From Impatiens glandulifera (Eukaryota; Streptophyta; Magnoliopsida; Ericales; Balsaminaceae), in the NCBI RefSeq assembly GCF_907164915.1, contig NC_061862.1, positions 32,262,628 to 32,326,627 on the forward strand: 64,000 bases of DNA, written 5' to 3'. The notes under the pieces are model-generated. The model made no database searches and was not told where the DNA came from. It saw only the letters and a program-made list of their open reading frames with translations. This document shows, in pieces, positions 35,262-46,755 of this stretch. Position 1 is the stretch's first letter. Every line of letters begins with the position of its first letter. A program made the translations under genes and the position numbers.

Positions 35262-36929
35262 TCTTTTAATTAATTTAATTTGTTTTCCTTATTATTACTA
35301 GTTCTAAATATATATATATAATAGGGTTTAGAGAGAATGAGGAGAAGAGGTGACACGACACGATCGGCACATGAGACCCGATATTGTCTTGCGACGTTCA
35401 TTAAGTGTCAATAGTCGCGATCTGTGCGATTAGTGTGCCGTGTGCGCCACGATATTCCGACAATATTGTTACGGTCGTAATTGTCGCTGAAGAAACCCTT
35501 GATTGTGGTTGCAAAGAATTCGCACATCGTTCGTTGTCGTGCGAATTGTTCCATATGTGTGATATGTGCGATCCATGTGCCGTGTGCGTCGCGATTTCAT
35601 CTCTAGGTCGGAAGGATCGTCTTTTTGCAGAAATTTACTAAATCTCCTCATCGTTTGACAATTGATACCATTCTTGGTCAAGACTAGAGTGCATCAAGAA
35701 ATAAATTTCCTGTAAATTCTTCAAATTTCAAACTTATGTGTACTGTAAAGTTGTTAAAAGTTTCGCTGACATGAATTCGTCCGTGTCAGCCACTTTAAAT
35801 TTGACTTTTGAAAACATTGTAGCTCAGCAGTACAGGGAATTCCCTCATTGTCAACAGTTGGTACAAGCCCGACTAACTCTCTTAATCGGGCAATGGGTGA
35901 GTCCAACACCTGCTCCCCTGAACCTAAGACAAAGAATTCGAATGAAACTAACCTCCACAAAGGCTAAAGAAAGAATCTCACGAATATTCTCCTTGAAAAT
36001 CATGGATCTACAAAGCTATGAGGAAATGGTGGAGATCAAACTTACGTGAGCAAGGGCAATAATAAGAATTATGTAGTCAACACGCCAGGTATGGTTTCTA
36101 CCAATCCCAATAACACTCATGAGATGAATGCAAATATAATAGAACCGTTAGTGGAATACATGTTTATAGTCTAGATTGTGATAATCTAGGACAATTCTAG
36201 GAAAAGATAGAGTAGTTCAAGAAAATAGTCTAGGAAATAAAAATACACATGTTATCAACTTGGATTCCAATGGGAATCAAATTCAACTTGAGACTATTGA
36301 GATACATGACTAAGATGAAGAAGCCGGGAAAGTAATCCAGAAAAAATTGAAAAGAGAAAGAATTAATGCAGAAAATCTGGGTTAAATAGAAAAAACACAA
36401 AAAATGGCAGTGACAACATTGGGTAAAGAAACAGATTCGAGGAAATGGAGGGTCGGTGTTAATGAAAGGGTCAACCTAAAAGGGCTCAGAAATCAGATAA
36501 CAAAATTGTTGATACTGGGCAAGAAAGGCCAAATTGTTTTAAGCAAAGAGAAAAGTCAACAGTACACAAAGCACTCAACCTGCATTACTTGCAAGACTGG
36601 AATCTCCTAAAAAAAGAGAAGTATGATACTATTGTGAGATGGTCTGTTGAAACTTTGAGAGAGCTCTCTAAATGCCCCAAACTAGAGTCTACTTAATAGA
36701 GAATAATTCTAATTTAAAGGTAGACCAGGTCTGGAAAAAAGTTGAAGAACAGAACAAAAGTCAAGGGAATGAGATGAAAACAGAGTAAAAGTAGAGTAAA
36801 GATCAAAAAAATAAGGCAAAAACATAATAATGAGCATAATGAAAAACAAAAACAAAATGCAGGGCAGAAGAATAAAGGGGAAACAAAAGCTGACAACCCA
36901 GTTCAAGAAAAAGGGAAAGATTATCCTTG

Positions 36930-38120
36930 GAATATTAAGCAAATGTTGAAATTACCAGTTCCTTGTTTGAATTCAAATTCCCCAAGATGTTGAATTCAAA
37001 TAAAGTCATGGAAGAATGTCATAGTGGGTAACTTCATCGGAAGAAACAATTTTCCATTTCTAGTAATCAAAAAAACTCTAATGGAACAATTGAGGGAATG
37101 ATTTAGAAAATGTAACATCAAACATTCATGACTTGTACTTTCTCAAATTCAAAGAAGGATCAGATCTCAAAAGTATTATGATCAACGGACACACATTTGT
37201 TGGGAAGAACTGCATGAAACTCGAAAAATGGGCAGAAGGTATGAACCTCTTCAGCAAGCCCAGAGAAACTGCGCAAATCTAGTTCTAATTGCGCAACATC
37301 TCTCTGCACATGTACAACCCTAAAGCATTAAGTCATTTTGCGAGCCTATTGGGAGTCCACTCTACATGGACCCAACTACAGAAAAATGTGAGCATATGAC
37401 TTATGCTAAGATGTGCATTGAGATACACTAGAGATCAAATCTTCCATACCAGATGACGATAACGGATAGAAAAGGAAAACCCACAATTATGAGAATCTCA
37501 TATGAGTGGAGGCCGAATAGATGCTTCGACCGTAACACATTCGAACATGTCTGTTACAAGTGCCCAAAAATGATTGAAGAAGAAAGGAAGAAGAAGCTCG
37601 AGTAAGAGACATAAAAGAAATAGAAAGAAGAACAAGAAAGGTTGGAAAAGGAAAAGGCTGAGAAAGAGGTGACTAAATAATCAGTATTGGTAAGCAGAAG
37701 GATCAAGAACATGGGAAGGAAAGAAATTTAGCACATGATTTTGAAGAACAGAAGAAGTAAGATAGAGTGGTAAGAGATTCAGAATCAGATGTTGTGAATG
37801 AAGAAGTAACAAAAAAACTTGACCCGGAAGCAAGAATCAATACTGAAGAGGTAGTGGAAAGGGAGAACATGAGAGAAAGCAAGAAAAGAGAAACAATTGA
37901 AGTAAATAGGAAAGATAAAGTAGAGGTAGTTGAATCAGGTGAAATTGTGCAATCTCCAATTCAGAAAAAGGTTGACCAGAGAAAAACAAAAATCTCAAAA
38001 CAGCAAGGTAAGCAAATTAAGGGAAATACAATTTCTTATAGCCCTACTATATGGGAAAAACAAAAGGGAAGTAAAGGTAAAGAAATGGGAAGTAAAGCTA
38101 GAACATCTTCTTTTCATTAA
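36930..38120 (+). pseudogene. LINE ORF1 (DUF4283 plus zinc knuckle), decayed
   Basis: Across frames one reads NVIVGNFIGRNNFPFLVIKK, then GSPLYMDPTTEKCEHMTYAK and ISYEWRPNRCFDRNTFEHVC. These match the plant L1 ORF1 order: DUF4283, then a single CCHC knuckle after 'YEW.P..C'. The first two Cys positions survive only in part (C-F-D instead of C..C). The tail (37767-38120) is a charged Lys/Glu-rich segment ending in a TAA at 38120, four bases before the LTR insertion. 35738-36049 and 36404-36610 are open but not diagnostic. Confidence 0.75.
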
Positions 38121-38123
38121 TAA

Positions 38124-39606
38124 TGTTAGATAAAATAAGTAATTAATTATTAGGATTAATTAAATATTAAACACTTAATGAAGTTAATTTGTGTGTAGCA
38201 AACGCTTATAAGAAGCGCAACCGGTAGTCTGATCGGTAATCTCACTGGTAGTCTATCTGGTAGACCAATCGGTAGTCCAATCGGTAGTCTGCCGGTAGAC
38301 CAATCAGTATTCCAATTAGTAGTCTGATCGGTAGTCTAATCGGTAGTATCTTTGGTATTATATAAGAAGCGCAACTGGTAGTCTGATCGGTAGCATCTTC
38401 AGTTATTTATATGAAGTGCAATCGGTAGTCTGATCGGTAGCATCTTCGGTTATTTATATGAAGTGCAACCGAAGTCTGATCGGTAGCATCTTCGGTTATT
38501 TATATGAAGCACAACCGGTAATATATTAAAACGACTTTATATAAGGCGCAACCTGCAGTTTCCACATCAGTGCTATGCAAAACGTATTCGATAATTATAG
38601 AGAGCAATTTTCAAACGCCCTAACTGTTTTATAGCCATTTTGGTGAAAGTCTGATGAAGATCTCTTGGGAGCAGAAGTGTGCCAAATTAATCTAGACTAC
38701 CATTTTGGTATAAGTCTGATAAAGTCTATTGGAAGCAGTTGTCTGCCATACTGTTCCAGACAGCCGAATTATTAGAAGATAAAATCTTATGTTGATTGCT
38801 CCTTAAATCATTAATCTAATTAATGATCTCTTGGATTATCTTCACCAAAATACAGACAAGATAAAAGCATATCTTCAAAGATGTACTACTCTGATCTTCA
38901 ACCAATTATATTCAAGAAATGATGTACTATGAAGGGATTATATTCGTTGAAGAAGCAGAATATGTCCGTTGTCATATTTCTTTTTAAAAGAACAAAGCTC
39001 AACCGGATTAACCACCTTGTTTTACCTTTTTCAACCTTGCAAACACCGTTTACCTGAACATTTGACAAACTTGAATAGCTTGCTGAATTCACAACTCTTT
39101 TGAGCTATCTATCTGACAAGCTACTTAATATTCACAAGTGTTAAACCTTACAAATGTGTATTATAATTACATCTATTCTGTGTTAGTGGTGATTATGGTA
39201 AGTTGACAAAATATGTTTTTGTTCAACAGAGTGAGCTTATTGAGAGGTCGAAAACTAGCAGTTACTAAGCCTCGGATGTTCGACATAAGCGTTATAAACG
39301 GTTTGAATATTCTAGTGAATATCATTCTCAAAGGTTTGAGAAGAAGGGTGACGTAGGAGTTTATCTATGAACATCCATAAATCTTATGTTGTGTCCTCTT
39401 TTCCGTACTATTTTTCTAAACCGACTATTTGTTGCTTCAAGTTGAAACAAACACTTTCGCACTTGAACTCGGTTCAAGAGTTTGTGACAACTTGCGAAGA
39501 ATAGAGACCGATATTAACCTCTAACAGGGTTACTATCAACCGATGTGTGTGTGTAAGCGTTCACCTTTACGAGACCCCAGTCTCCTTTGGCGATCCCGAT
39601 CTTAGA
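38124..39606 (+). mobile_element. Solo-LTR-like insertion inside the LINE
   Basis: Starts TGTTAGATAAAATAAG just after LINE ORF1 and ends near CGATCTTAGA just before LINE ORF2. The first 400 bp hold a minisatellite (GGTAGTCTGATCGGTAG). The body from about 38600 is homologous to the right LTR at 10567-11498: GGAAGCAGTTGTCTGCC; GAAGAAGCAGAATATGTCCG; GGTGACGTAGGAG; AACATCCATAAA; GAACTCGGTTCAAGA; ACCCCAGTCTCC. No internal region is present, so this is best read as a solo LTR. The start fits the CCTAACA end of the relative, but the end here has mutated (CTTAGA), and no clear target duplication can be matched. Confidence 0.75.
38215..38520 (+). repeat. Minisatellite of the solo LTR
   Basis: More than a dozen short units of the form CGGTAGTCTGATCGGTAG / CGGTAGACCAATCGGTAGTC. 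They then change into a longer 63-65 bp unit containing CATCTTCGGTTATTTATATGAAG (three copies, about 38395-38510). It occupies the same position in the LTR as the unrelated-sequence arrays of the sister LTRs. Confidence 0.85.
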
Positions 39607-39607
39607 A

Positions 39608-41587
39608 AATGAACTCAATGACATGGAATATTAGAGGGTTCAATGACCCTATAAAGAGAAGAGAGGTTAAAAGAATAGGAGAATAGCAGAAAGAAATGAA
39701 ATCACAATATTTAGAATTATTGAAACAAAAGTCAGACAAAGTCAAATAGAGAATGTTACCCATGGTTGTTTCAAAGAAGAATGAGAATTTATTCATAACT
39801 CTGATGGGGTTAAAAGCAGAATCTGGGTAGGATGGGATAAAAGAAGGGTTGAAGTCAAGAATTTTTTTGAAAGCAAGCAAGTTATTTTTACATAGGTTAT
39901 CAATATGGTGACAAGAGTAAAAAAAAATTTGTGGTAGTCTATGCAAACAACTATAGGATAGAGAGGACACATTGGAATGATTTAAAAAGAAACATTACGG
40001 ACGACGAACCGTGGGTTATTATGGGAGATTTGAACGTTACAAGATTCAAAAATGAAAGAGAGCCTAAGACAGACATAACACAAGACATGCTAGATTTAAA
40101 TGAATGCATTCGAGACATAAGTTGCATTGAACTGTCTTCCTCGGGTAATCTATTTTCACGGTCAACTTCAAGCAGGATGGACAACATGAGAAAGAGAAGA
40201 ATTGATAGAGGCCTAGTGAATGAAAAATGGGTGGAGTTTTACCCAAGAAACCAAATCCAAGTTTTGCAACCATATCTCTGACTACTGCCCTTTTAAATTC
40301 TTTTGCGAGAGGGAGAAAAACAGAAAAAAAAACCTTTTAAGTTCTTCAACTTTTGGATGAAAGATGAAGGATTTAATGAAATCCTTAATGAAACTTGGAA
40401 CATTAGAATTAATGGAACAAAGATGTTCAAAGTTTGTGAAAAACTAAGATTACTGAAAGGGAAGATGAATAAGATAGAACGAAAAAAATACAGTGGGATT
40501 TCTAAAAGAGTAGAGGAAGCCATAACGAAACTGGAGGAAATACAAATTAAGGCACTAAGATCCCCGAATCTACCTTATAACAGGAAGAGGAAAAAGAAGC
40601 TCTTACGCAATTTAGAGAACTCTATTCTAAAGAGGAAAATTTTACTAAGCAAAAATCTAAAGAAAATTGGCTTTAATTAGGAGACAACAATACTTTTTTC
40701 TTTTATAAAAAATGCTTATCAAGGAATTTTAGAAATCAGGTCCTAACGCTCACAATCTAAAATGGTGATGTTTTACATAGACAAAAGGCAATTTATGAGG
40801 AAACAATAAATTTCTACAAAGGGTTGATTGGAACAGAAACGAGCACAATAATAGAGGACAGTCGAAGATTGCTTCAATAGATTGTGCAAAGGAAACTCAG
40901 TGAGGAAAGTGATAACCAATTGATTACAAGAGTTAGTATGGAAGAAGTTAAAAGCCTATGGCCAGATGGTTTCAACGCGAACTTCTTCAAAAAAAACTAG
41001 GAAATAGACACGTGTGGCTTTTAAAATATAACACAACGTGTGGCTTTTAAAATTGATATTAGAAAAGATTTTGACTCGATCAGATGGAGATCAATCCACG
41101 AATTTCTCCTTTATGCAGATTTTACAATCATTTTCACTAATTGGATTATGCAATTTGTTTTCAATCCTATGATATTCATGGAGGCTTCAAAAAGGGTGAA
41201 CGGGGAGTAAGGCAAGGAGACCCTATATCTCCTTACATATGCGTCTTAACAATGGATTTTTTTTTTTTCCCAAAAAAAAAAACAATGGAAATTTTTTACT
41301 ACATTATTAAAATGCTTCTAAGAAGTCATCGTTTCAAATTTCACCCGTACGGTAAAGAAGAACCAATAATCCATATATGTTTTGCAGATGATATATTTTT
41401 TATGGCTTATGCAGATATTGAATCTGTTAGTATAATCAAAAAAGCTCTAATAATATTTTCGAGTATTTTAGGGTTATACATCAATGAAGACAAAAGTCAG
41501 GTTTTCTATGGTAGGTTAATGAAGAAATAAAAGAAAACATTTTCAATATTATGGGAATAAAGGAAGGTGAACTACTAGTGAAATACT
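39608..41587 (+). pseudogene. LINE ORF2: endonuclease and 5' half of reverse transcriptase
   Basis: Begins MNSMTWNIRGFNDPIKRREV, the classic L1 endonuclease start. After breaks it continues with VVYANNYRIERTHW and PWVIMGDLNVTRF (39931-40281). The linker at 40303-40680 is Lys/Glu-rich (KPFKFFNFWMKDEGF). The RT blocks at 41141-41530 read GERGVRQGDPISPYICVL and HICFADDIFFMAYAD, with the catalytic FADD intact. A T/A homopolymer pair (about 41255-41283) sits in the middle of this frame. Reading is cut at LLVKYL by the copia insertion at 41588 and resumes at 47382. Confidence 0.9.
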
Positions 41588-42208
41588 TGTTGGATAAATA
41601 TTAATAATAGTTATTTCTAAATTATTATTTTAATTTAATCATCCTGAATTATGGAATTAATTTACAACGTTCAAATTAAAGATTTACGTATATTAACAGC
41701 CAAAATCAAATCTTCAATTACCGTTACTAGTCTCTTAATTTGTAGGATTGATTTTGAATTAATTGTGATCAATTAAGATATTTAATTATCGTTACTAATC
41801 TCTTAATTTGTGTGATTGATTTGCAATAATTGTGATCAATTATTGAAAACGTTTTGTCAGTATATTTTTATATATCTATATATACTAGAGGTAGAAAAAG
41901 ATTACAGATATACTTTTTCAAAAAGACAATCCACATTTTCGAGAGCATCAAAAGCTATTATCCTCTGAGCCTCGTTAAGCAGATTGCGGCATTAACGGGA
42001 AGAGTTGTTGAATCCTAAGAGGGAGCATCACTAACATCCTACCGCAACGAGTAATGTACTCGAGGAGGCAAAATCTCTCTAAGGACAGTGCCCAGCACGC
42101 CTCAACTTTATCTCGATAAGTTTTCATACATGTTCATTTAGATACAATCGTTTATGGAACTTTATTTTTCCTGTCGTATCCATACAGATCTATTACTTTT
42201 TTCCAACA
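41588..42208 (+). repeat. 5' LTR of the copia element
   Basis: TGTTGG...CCAACA, 621 bp. Contains TATATTTTTATATATCTATATATA near 41860-41885 as a probable TATA region. See the partner at 46756. Confidence 0.95.
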
Positions 42209-42253
42209 ATCTTAGAGAGAGATCTTCTTGAAAATTTTAAAAATAAAATAAAA

Positions 42254-42629
42254 ATGGATACGACTTTTCTTTCTACTGTTAAATCTTTTCCTGACATAAC
42301 TCGTATTGAACCTTTTAATGTTCAAAATTTTAAAAGGTGGCAAAAGAAAATATTACTTGTTCTTGATATTGCCAAGGTTGAGTTTGTTTTAACTACTCCT
42401 AAACCTTTGGATAATACAAGTACTGAATCTTTGGAAAATCTGGAATAATGGATTACAGCAGATAAAATCTGCAAAACAATAATTCTAAATGCCTTATCAA
42501 ATGAGTTTTTTGATGTCTACTCAAATTTTAATAAAGCATCTGAGATTTGGGAAACTTTGATAAATAAATATATCATTGAAGATGTAGGCATTAAAAAAAT
42601 ATGCTATAGGAAATTTTTTAAATTTTCAA
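42254..42629 (+). pseudogene. Copia gag, N-terminal part
   Basis: Begins MDTTFLSTVKSFPDITRIEP and NFKRWQKKILLVLDI, the usual plant copia gag start (UBN2/DUF4219 region). A TAA stop at about 42446 interrupts 'LEN-LE*W'. The reading then continues with ICKTIILNALSNEFFDVYSN and EIWETLINKYIIED. A frameshift in an A-run near 42594 moves the reading into the next open frame at about 42630. Confidence 0.85.
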
Positions 42630-43817
42630 ATGAACGAAGAAAACGATGTTTCTTCTCAAATAAATGAGTTCCACTTGATTGTTTCTGAACTAACAAATGA
42701 AGGTATCACTTTACCCGAGGCTTTTGTTGTTGGTGCACTAATAGAAAAACTTCCAGATTCTTGGAAGCACTACAAGAATACAATGAAGCACAAAAGGAAA
42801 GAAATGACACTACTAGAAGTCGTTGTTCATGTTCGAATTGAGGAGAAAAATAAACATCAAGATAAAGTGGAGAAAGCAAAGGACCTAACAACAAAAGCCA
42901 ACATAGTGCAAGATCAATGTGGTAACATCAACTCTCGTTCATTCCATCGTAATCGTCCCCATCGTTGGACGGATAGAAAGCAACCAACTAGATCAAACGA
43001 AAAACATTATGAAAGGGCAGTGCGACCTCATCATCATATAGAGAAAAAGAAATGTAACTGTTTTGTTTGTGGAAAATTTGGTCACCATCCAGTTAATTGC
43101 AGGCACAAGAAGAGAGACAACAGACCTGCTCCTAGAGCAAATCTAGTTGAGACAGGTGATGTGATAGTTGCGGTTGTCTCTGAAATAAATCTTGTGGCAG
43201 AAAAAAAGTCATGGGTGGTAGACTCTGGTGCTACCAGGCATATTTGTGCTAACAGAAATGCTTTTTCCTCCTACACTAAGGTAGGGGAAGGAGAGGAACA
43301 AGTCTTTATTGCAAACTCAAGAAGAATTAATGATTGTGGAAAAGGAAATGTGAATCTGAAACTCACCTCCGGTAAAATCCTCTCATTGACTAATGTTCTT
43401 CATGTGCCTGAGATTCGCTCAAATCTTGTGTCAGTTTCTGTCTCGGGGAAGGCTGGAGTGAAGAGCACTTTTGATTTAGACATACTAACACTTATGAAAA
43501 ATAATATTTTCGTAGGCAAAGGTTATTTTGCTAATGGTCTGTTTTTATTAAATGTTCTTGAAGTTATTAATAATAATGCATCTTCTTCTGCTTATATGAT
43601 TGACTCGTTTAATTTATGGCATGCTAGATTAGGACATTTGAATTATAGTTATATTCAGAAAATGAAAGAGTTGAATAATTTGCATGATATATCAACCAAT
43701 AAAAATGAAAAATGTCATGTGTGCGTAGAAGCTAAGAGTACAAAGAAACCATGTAAAGTAATTAACAATAGAGAAAATGAACTATTAAGTCTTATAAACT
43801 CAGACTTGAAGATATGA
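42630..43817 (+). CDS. Copia gag C-terminus, protease and pre-integrase
   Basis: A 395-codon frame. Its Met is internal to gag; the true protein began upstream. In order: gag helical region (residues 10-90), zinc knuckle CFVCGKFGHHPVNC (about 143-158), protease active site SWVVDSGATRHIC (about 197-209), and the GAG-pre-integrase block LWHARLGHLNYSYIQKM with the CHVCVEAK zinc-type motif (about 330-368). The stop after LINSDLKI comes where the integrase core should begin; the sequence resumes in another frame at 43814 with a 4-bp overlap, so a frameshift separates the two. Confidence 0.93.
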   Translation: MNEENDVSSQINEFHLIVSELTNEGITLPEAFVVGALIEKLPDSWKHYKNTMKHKRKEMTLLEVVVHVRIEEKNKHQDKVEKAKDLTTKANIVQDQCGNINSRSFHRNRPHRWTDRKQPTRSNEKHYERAVRPHHHIEKKKCNCFVCGKFGHHPVNCRHKKRDNRPAPRANLVETGDVIVAVVSEINLVAEKKSWVVDSGATRHICANRNAFSSYTKVGEGEEQVFIANSRRINDCGKGNVNLKLTSGKILSLTNVLHVPEIRSNLVSVSVSGKAGVKSTFDLDILTLMKNNIFVGKGYFANGLFLLNVLEVINNNASSSAYMIDSFNLWHARLGHLNYSYIQKMKELNNLHDISTNKNEKCHVCVEAKSTKKPCKVINNRENELLSLINSDLKI

Positions 43818-44251
43818 AATCTAACATGACTAGAGGCGGAAAAAGATATTATGTAACATTTATAGACGATAAGTCTAGATATACATACCTATATCTTTTA
43901 AGAAATAAAGATGAGACTGAAGGAAAATTTATAAAATATAAAGCTGAAGTAGAGAATAAATTAAATATAACCATTAAAAGACTAAGATCCAATAGAAGTG
44001 GAGAATATGACTTTAAATCCTTTAGTGAATTTTGTGAACAACATGGCATAATATACGAGGTAACTCCACCATATTCACCAAAATCTAATGGGATAGCTGA
44101 TCGAAAAAATAGGACATTAAAGGAAATGATGAATGCTATGCTTATAAGTTCGGGTGCTCCTTCAAATTTGTGGGGTGAAGCTATTTTGTCAGCATGTTTT
44201 ATACAAAATAGAGTTATATTCAAAAAACTAAACAGGAAAAACTCCATTTGA
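43814..44251 (+). pseudogene. Copia integrase core, catalytic residues lost
   Basis: Reads GGKRYYVTFIDDKSRYTYLY with the first catalytic Asp, then IKRLRSNRSGEYDF and SKSNGIADRKNRTLKEMMN-type sequence. In active copia integrases these sites are written 'LRSDxGGEY' and 'NGxAERKNRT', so the second catalytic Asp is Asn and the catalytic Glu is Asp here. The frame ends in a TGA at 44249 after a frameshift; the following region (LKYLRVWG, then a TGA) belongs to the same domain. Confidence 0.9.
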
Positions 44252-44494
44252 AATTTGGGAGGATAGATTACCTAATTTAAAATATCTAAGAGTGTGGGGA
44301 TGATTAGCTAAAGTTCTCTTACCTGATATTAAAAAGAGAAAAATAGGATCCGAGACATGTGATTGTATATTTATTGGTTATGCTGAAAATAGTGCAACAT
44401 ATAGATTTTTGGTGTTAAAAGTGATTTCTTAAATACAAATACAATAATTGAATCTAAAAATGTTGAATTTTTTGAAGATGTATTTCCTTTAAAA

Positions 44495-45612
44495 TTGTCG
44501 ATTAGTAAATCACCTTCTTCAATTAATAATGAAAATAATAATGAGATTGAGGTTGATGTTGATACTTTAGAAAATATTGATGTAATTAAATTGAGGAGGA
44601 GTAAGAGAATAAGAAAGGAAAACAACCTAGGAGATGATTATTATATGTTTCTAGTTGACGGAGACCCATTAACTTATAATGAAGCTATTTCTTCGTCTGA
44701 TGGTGCACTATGGAAAGAAGCTGTAGATAATGAGATTAATTCAATAATGATGAATCATACTTGGGAAATACTGGAATTAAACCAATAGGCTGTAAATGGA
44801 TATTTAAAAAGAAATTAAAATTAGATGGATCAATTGAGAAATATAAAGCTAGACTGGTAGCTAAAGGTTATAGACAAAAGAAAGACATAGATTACTTTGA
44901 CACATATTCCCATGTTGCTAGAATAACCTCAATTAGAGTTTTGATAGCACTTGCTTCAGTTTTTAAAATGATAATACATCAAATGGATGTAAAAATAGTT
45001 TTTCTTAATGGTGATTTAGATGAAGAAATCTATATGGAACAACCTGATGGTTTTATAGTGCCTGGAACTGAAAATAAAGTTTGTAAACTAATAAAATCTT
45101 TATATGGTCTTAAACAAGCACCTAAACAATGGCATGATAAATTTAACAAGACAATGATTAATGGTGGTTATAAGATTAACCAAGTTGAAAAATGTATTTA
45201 TTATAAGTTTGATGAAAATATGTGTGGTGTTATTATATGTCTTTATGTAGATGACATGCTCAGTTTTGGTACTAACATAGAAAAAATAATTGAGACAAAA
45301 AATTATTTATGTTCTAATTTTGAAATGAAAGACTTGGGTGAAGCTAATATGATATTAGGAATAAAGCTTACAAAATTAGAATATAAATTATCTCAAGAAC
45401 ATTTTGTTGAAAATTTATTGAAAAAGTTTGAGATGTATGATTCCAAAGTTGTTTGTACTCCTTATGACTCTAATTTACACTTAAAGAAAAATACTGGAAA
45501 TAGTGTTTATCAATCTGATTATGCTAAAATAATTGGGAGTCTCATGTATCTGTTGAATTGTTCGAGACCAGATATTGCATATGCAGTTAATAGATTGAGT
45601 AGATACACTTAG
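44495..45612 (+). pseudogene. Copia reverse transcriptase
   Basis: 44495-44788 carries RRSKRIRKENNLGDDYYM and WKEAVDNEINSIM, the linker and RT start. A shift near 44785 leads into a 283-codon frame (44761-45612) with GCKWIFKKKLKLDGSIEKYK, ARLVAKGY, HQMDVKIVFLNGDLDEEIYM, SLYGLKQAPKQWH, CLYVDDMLSFG (intact YVDD) and GSLMYLLNCSRPDIAYAVN. The RT active site is complete although the polyprotein is broken. A TAG at 45610 follows SRYT. Confidence 0.93.
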
Positions 45613-46215
45613 AATCCTAATAAAGATCATTGGATTGCACTAAATAGAATTTTAAGATATTTACGTGGAACTATAGATTTTGGTATATACTATTGTGATT
45701 TTCCAGCCGTACTTGAGGGTTATTGTGATGCTAACTGGATTTCTGATTCAGATGAGATCAAGTCTACAAGTGGATTCATATTTACTATAGGAAAAGGTGT
45801 TGTCTCTTGGAAATCAGCAAAGCAGACCTGTATAGCACGTTCTACAATGGAGTTAGAGTTTATTGCTCTCGATTTGGCAGGTATTGAAGCTGAGTGGCTT
45901 AGAAATCTCTTAGCAGATATCCCTTTATGGAAAAAGCCCATGCCTTCTATATCGATACACTGTGATTACAAAGCAGACATTGGTAAAGCCAATAATGATA
46001 ATTATAATGGAAAAAGTCGACACATGCGGGTGCAGAATTGTTCAGTGAAACAACTAATTAAACATGGAGTGATATCACTAAACTTTGTAAGGTTAGAGAT
46101 GAATTTGGCAGATCCTCTGACCAAACCACTAAGCTCGAGGCTAGTGAGAAATACATCGAGGGAGATGGGATTAATGTCTACAAACGAAACTGAGAATGAT
46201 AGTAACCCAACCTAG
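45613..46215 (+). pseudogene. Copia RNase H
   Basis: Continues from RT after one stop: [20 protein letters not shown], then [40 protein letters not shown] and [12 protein letters not shown]. The conserved Asp and Glu positions (YCDADWA-type, E of MELEF, IHCD) are largely kept. The frame ends at 46215 after the tail [10 protein letters not shown] that marks the end of copia pol. Confidence 0.92.
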
Positions 46216-46755
46216 TACGTGAATTATTTCACGTATTGTAGGTTCATATGGGTAAGAACAAGTCATTTGTCAGTTTGTGAGACACTATCCCCAATATTTA
46301 TGAGCAACTCATCCCTATGGTGTAGGATAGTGAGTACTGTAGTGGAAGAGGATGAGTTTAAACTCTTAATGAATCTATAGCTCATGCATGAGTGGTGTGT
46401 TTAATTGTAGTACACACTTGATAGATTTCACCTATGTGAGAATAGAGGTGGGGCCGCTTCTATGAAAGTTAGACAGCCTTTCTAGAGCTCTCACGAGATG
46501 TAGGATCGACGCAAGGCCAAAATGTGTCACACCGCGACGGATAACTTTGGAAGAGAAATTAATGTGACAAATAAGTTCACTGATTCACGTCTGAAATGAG
46601 GTTCATAGAGGTTCTAATCTCACCGACATTTCTGTGAGTCTTTGCTTATTTTTCTAAGTACTAGTTCATTGTCCAAAAGACACTAGTACTGATGCATTAA
46701 TTTTTGGCGCTCTCGAGAAAAATGTTTTTTAAATATTTTTGAAATATGTGGGGAT
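46216..46755 (+). other. Copia 3' untranslated region and polypurine tract
   Basis: About 540 bp between the pol end and the 3' LTR, without a coding frame. The last bases, ATGTGGGGAT (46746-46755), are the probable polypurine primer just before TGTTGG. Confidence 0.7.

Noticed and set aside
35405..35641. 78-codon Cys-rich frame (CAISVPCAP, CDMCDPCAVC)
   Set aside because: It lies in the GC-richer 5' region of the LINE and comes from short GTGCGAT/GTGTGCG words; no zinc-finger spacing is conserved.
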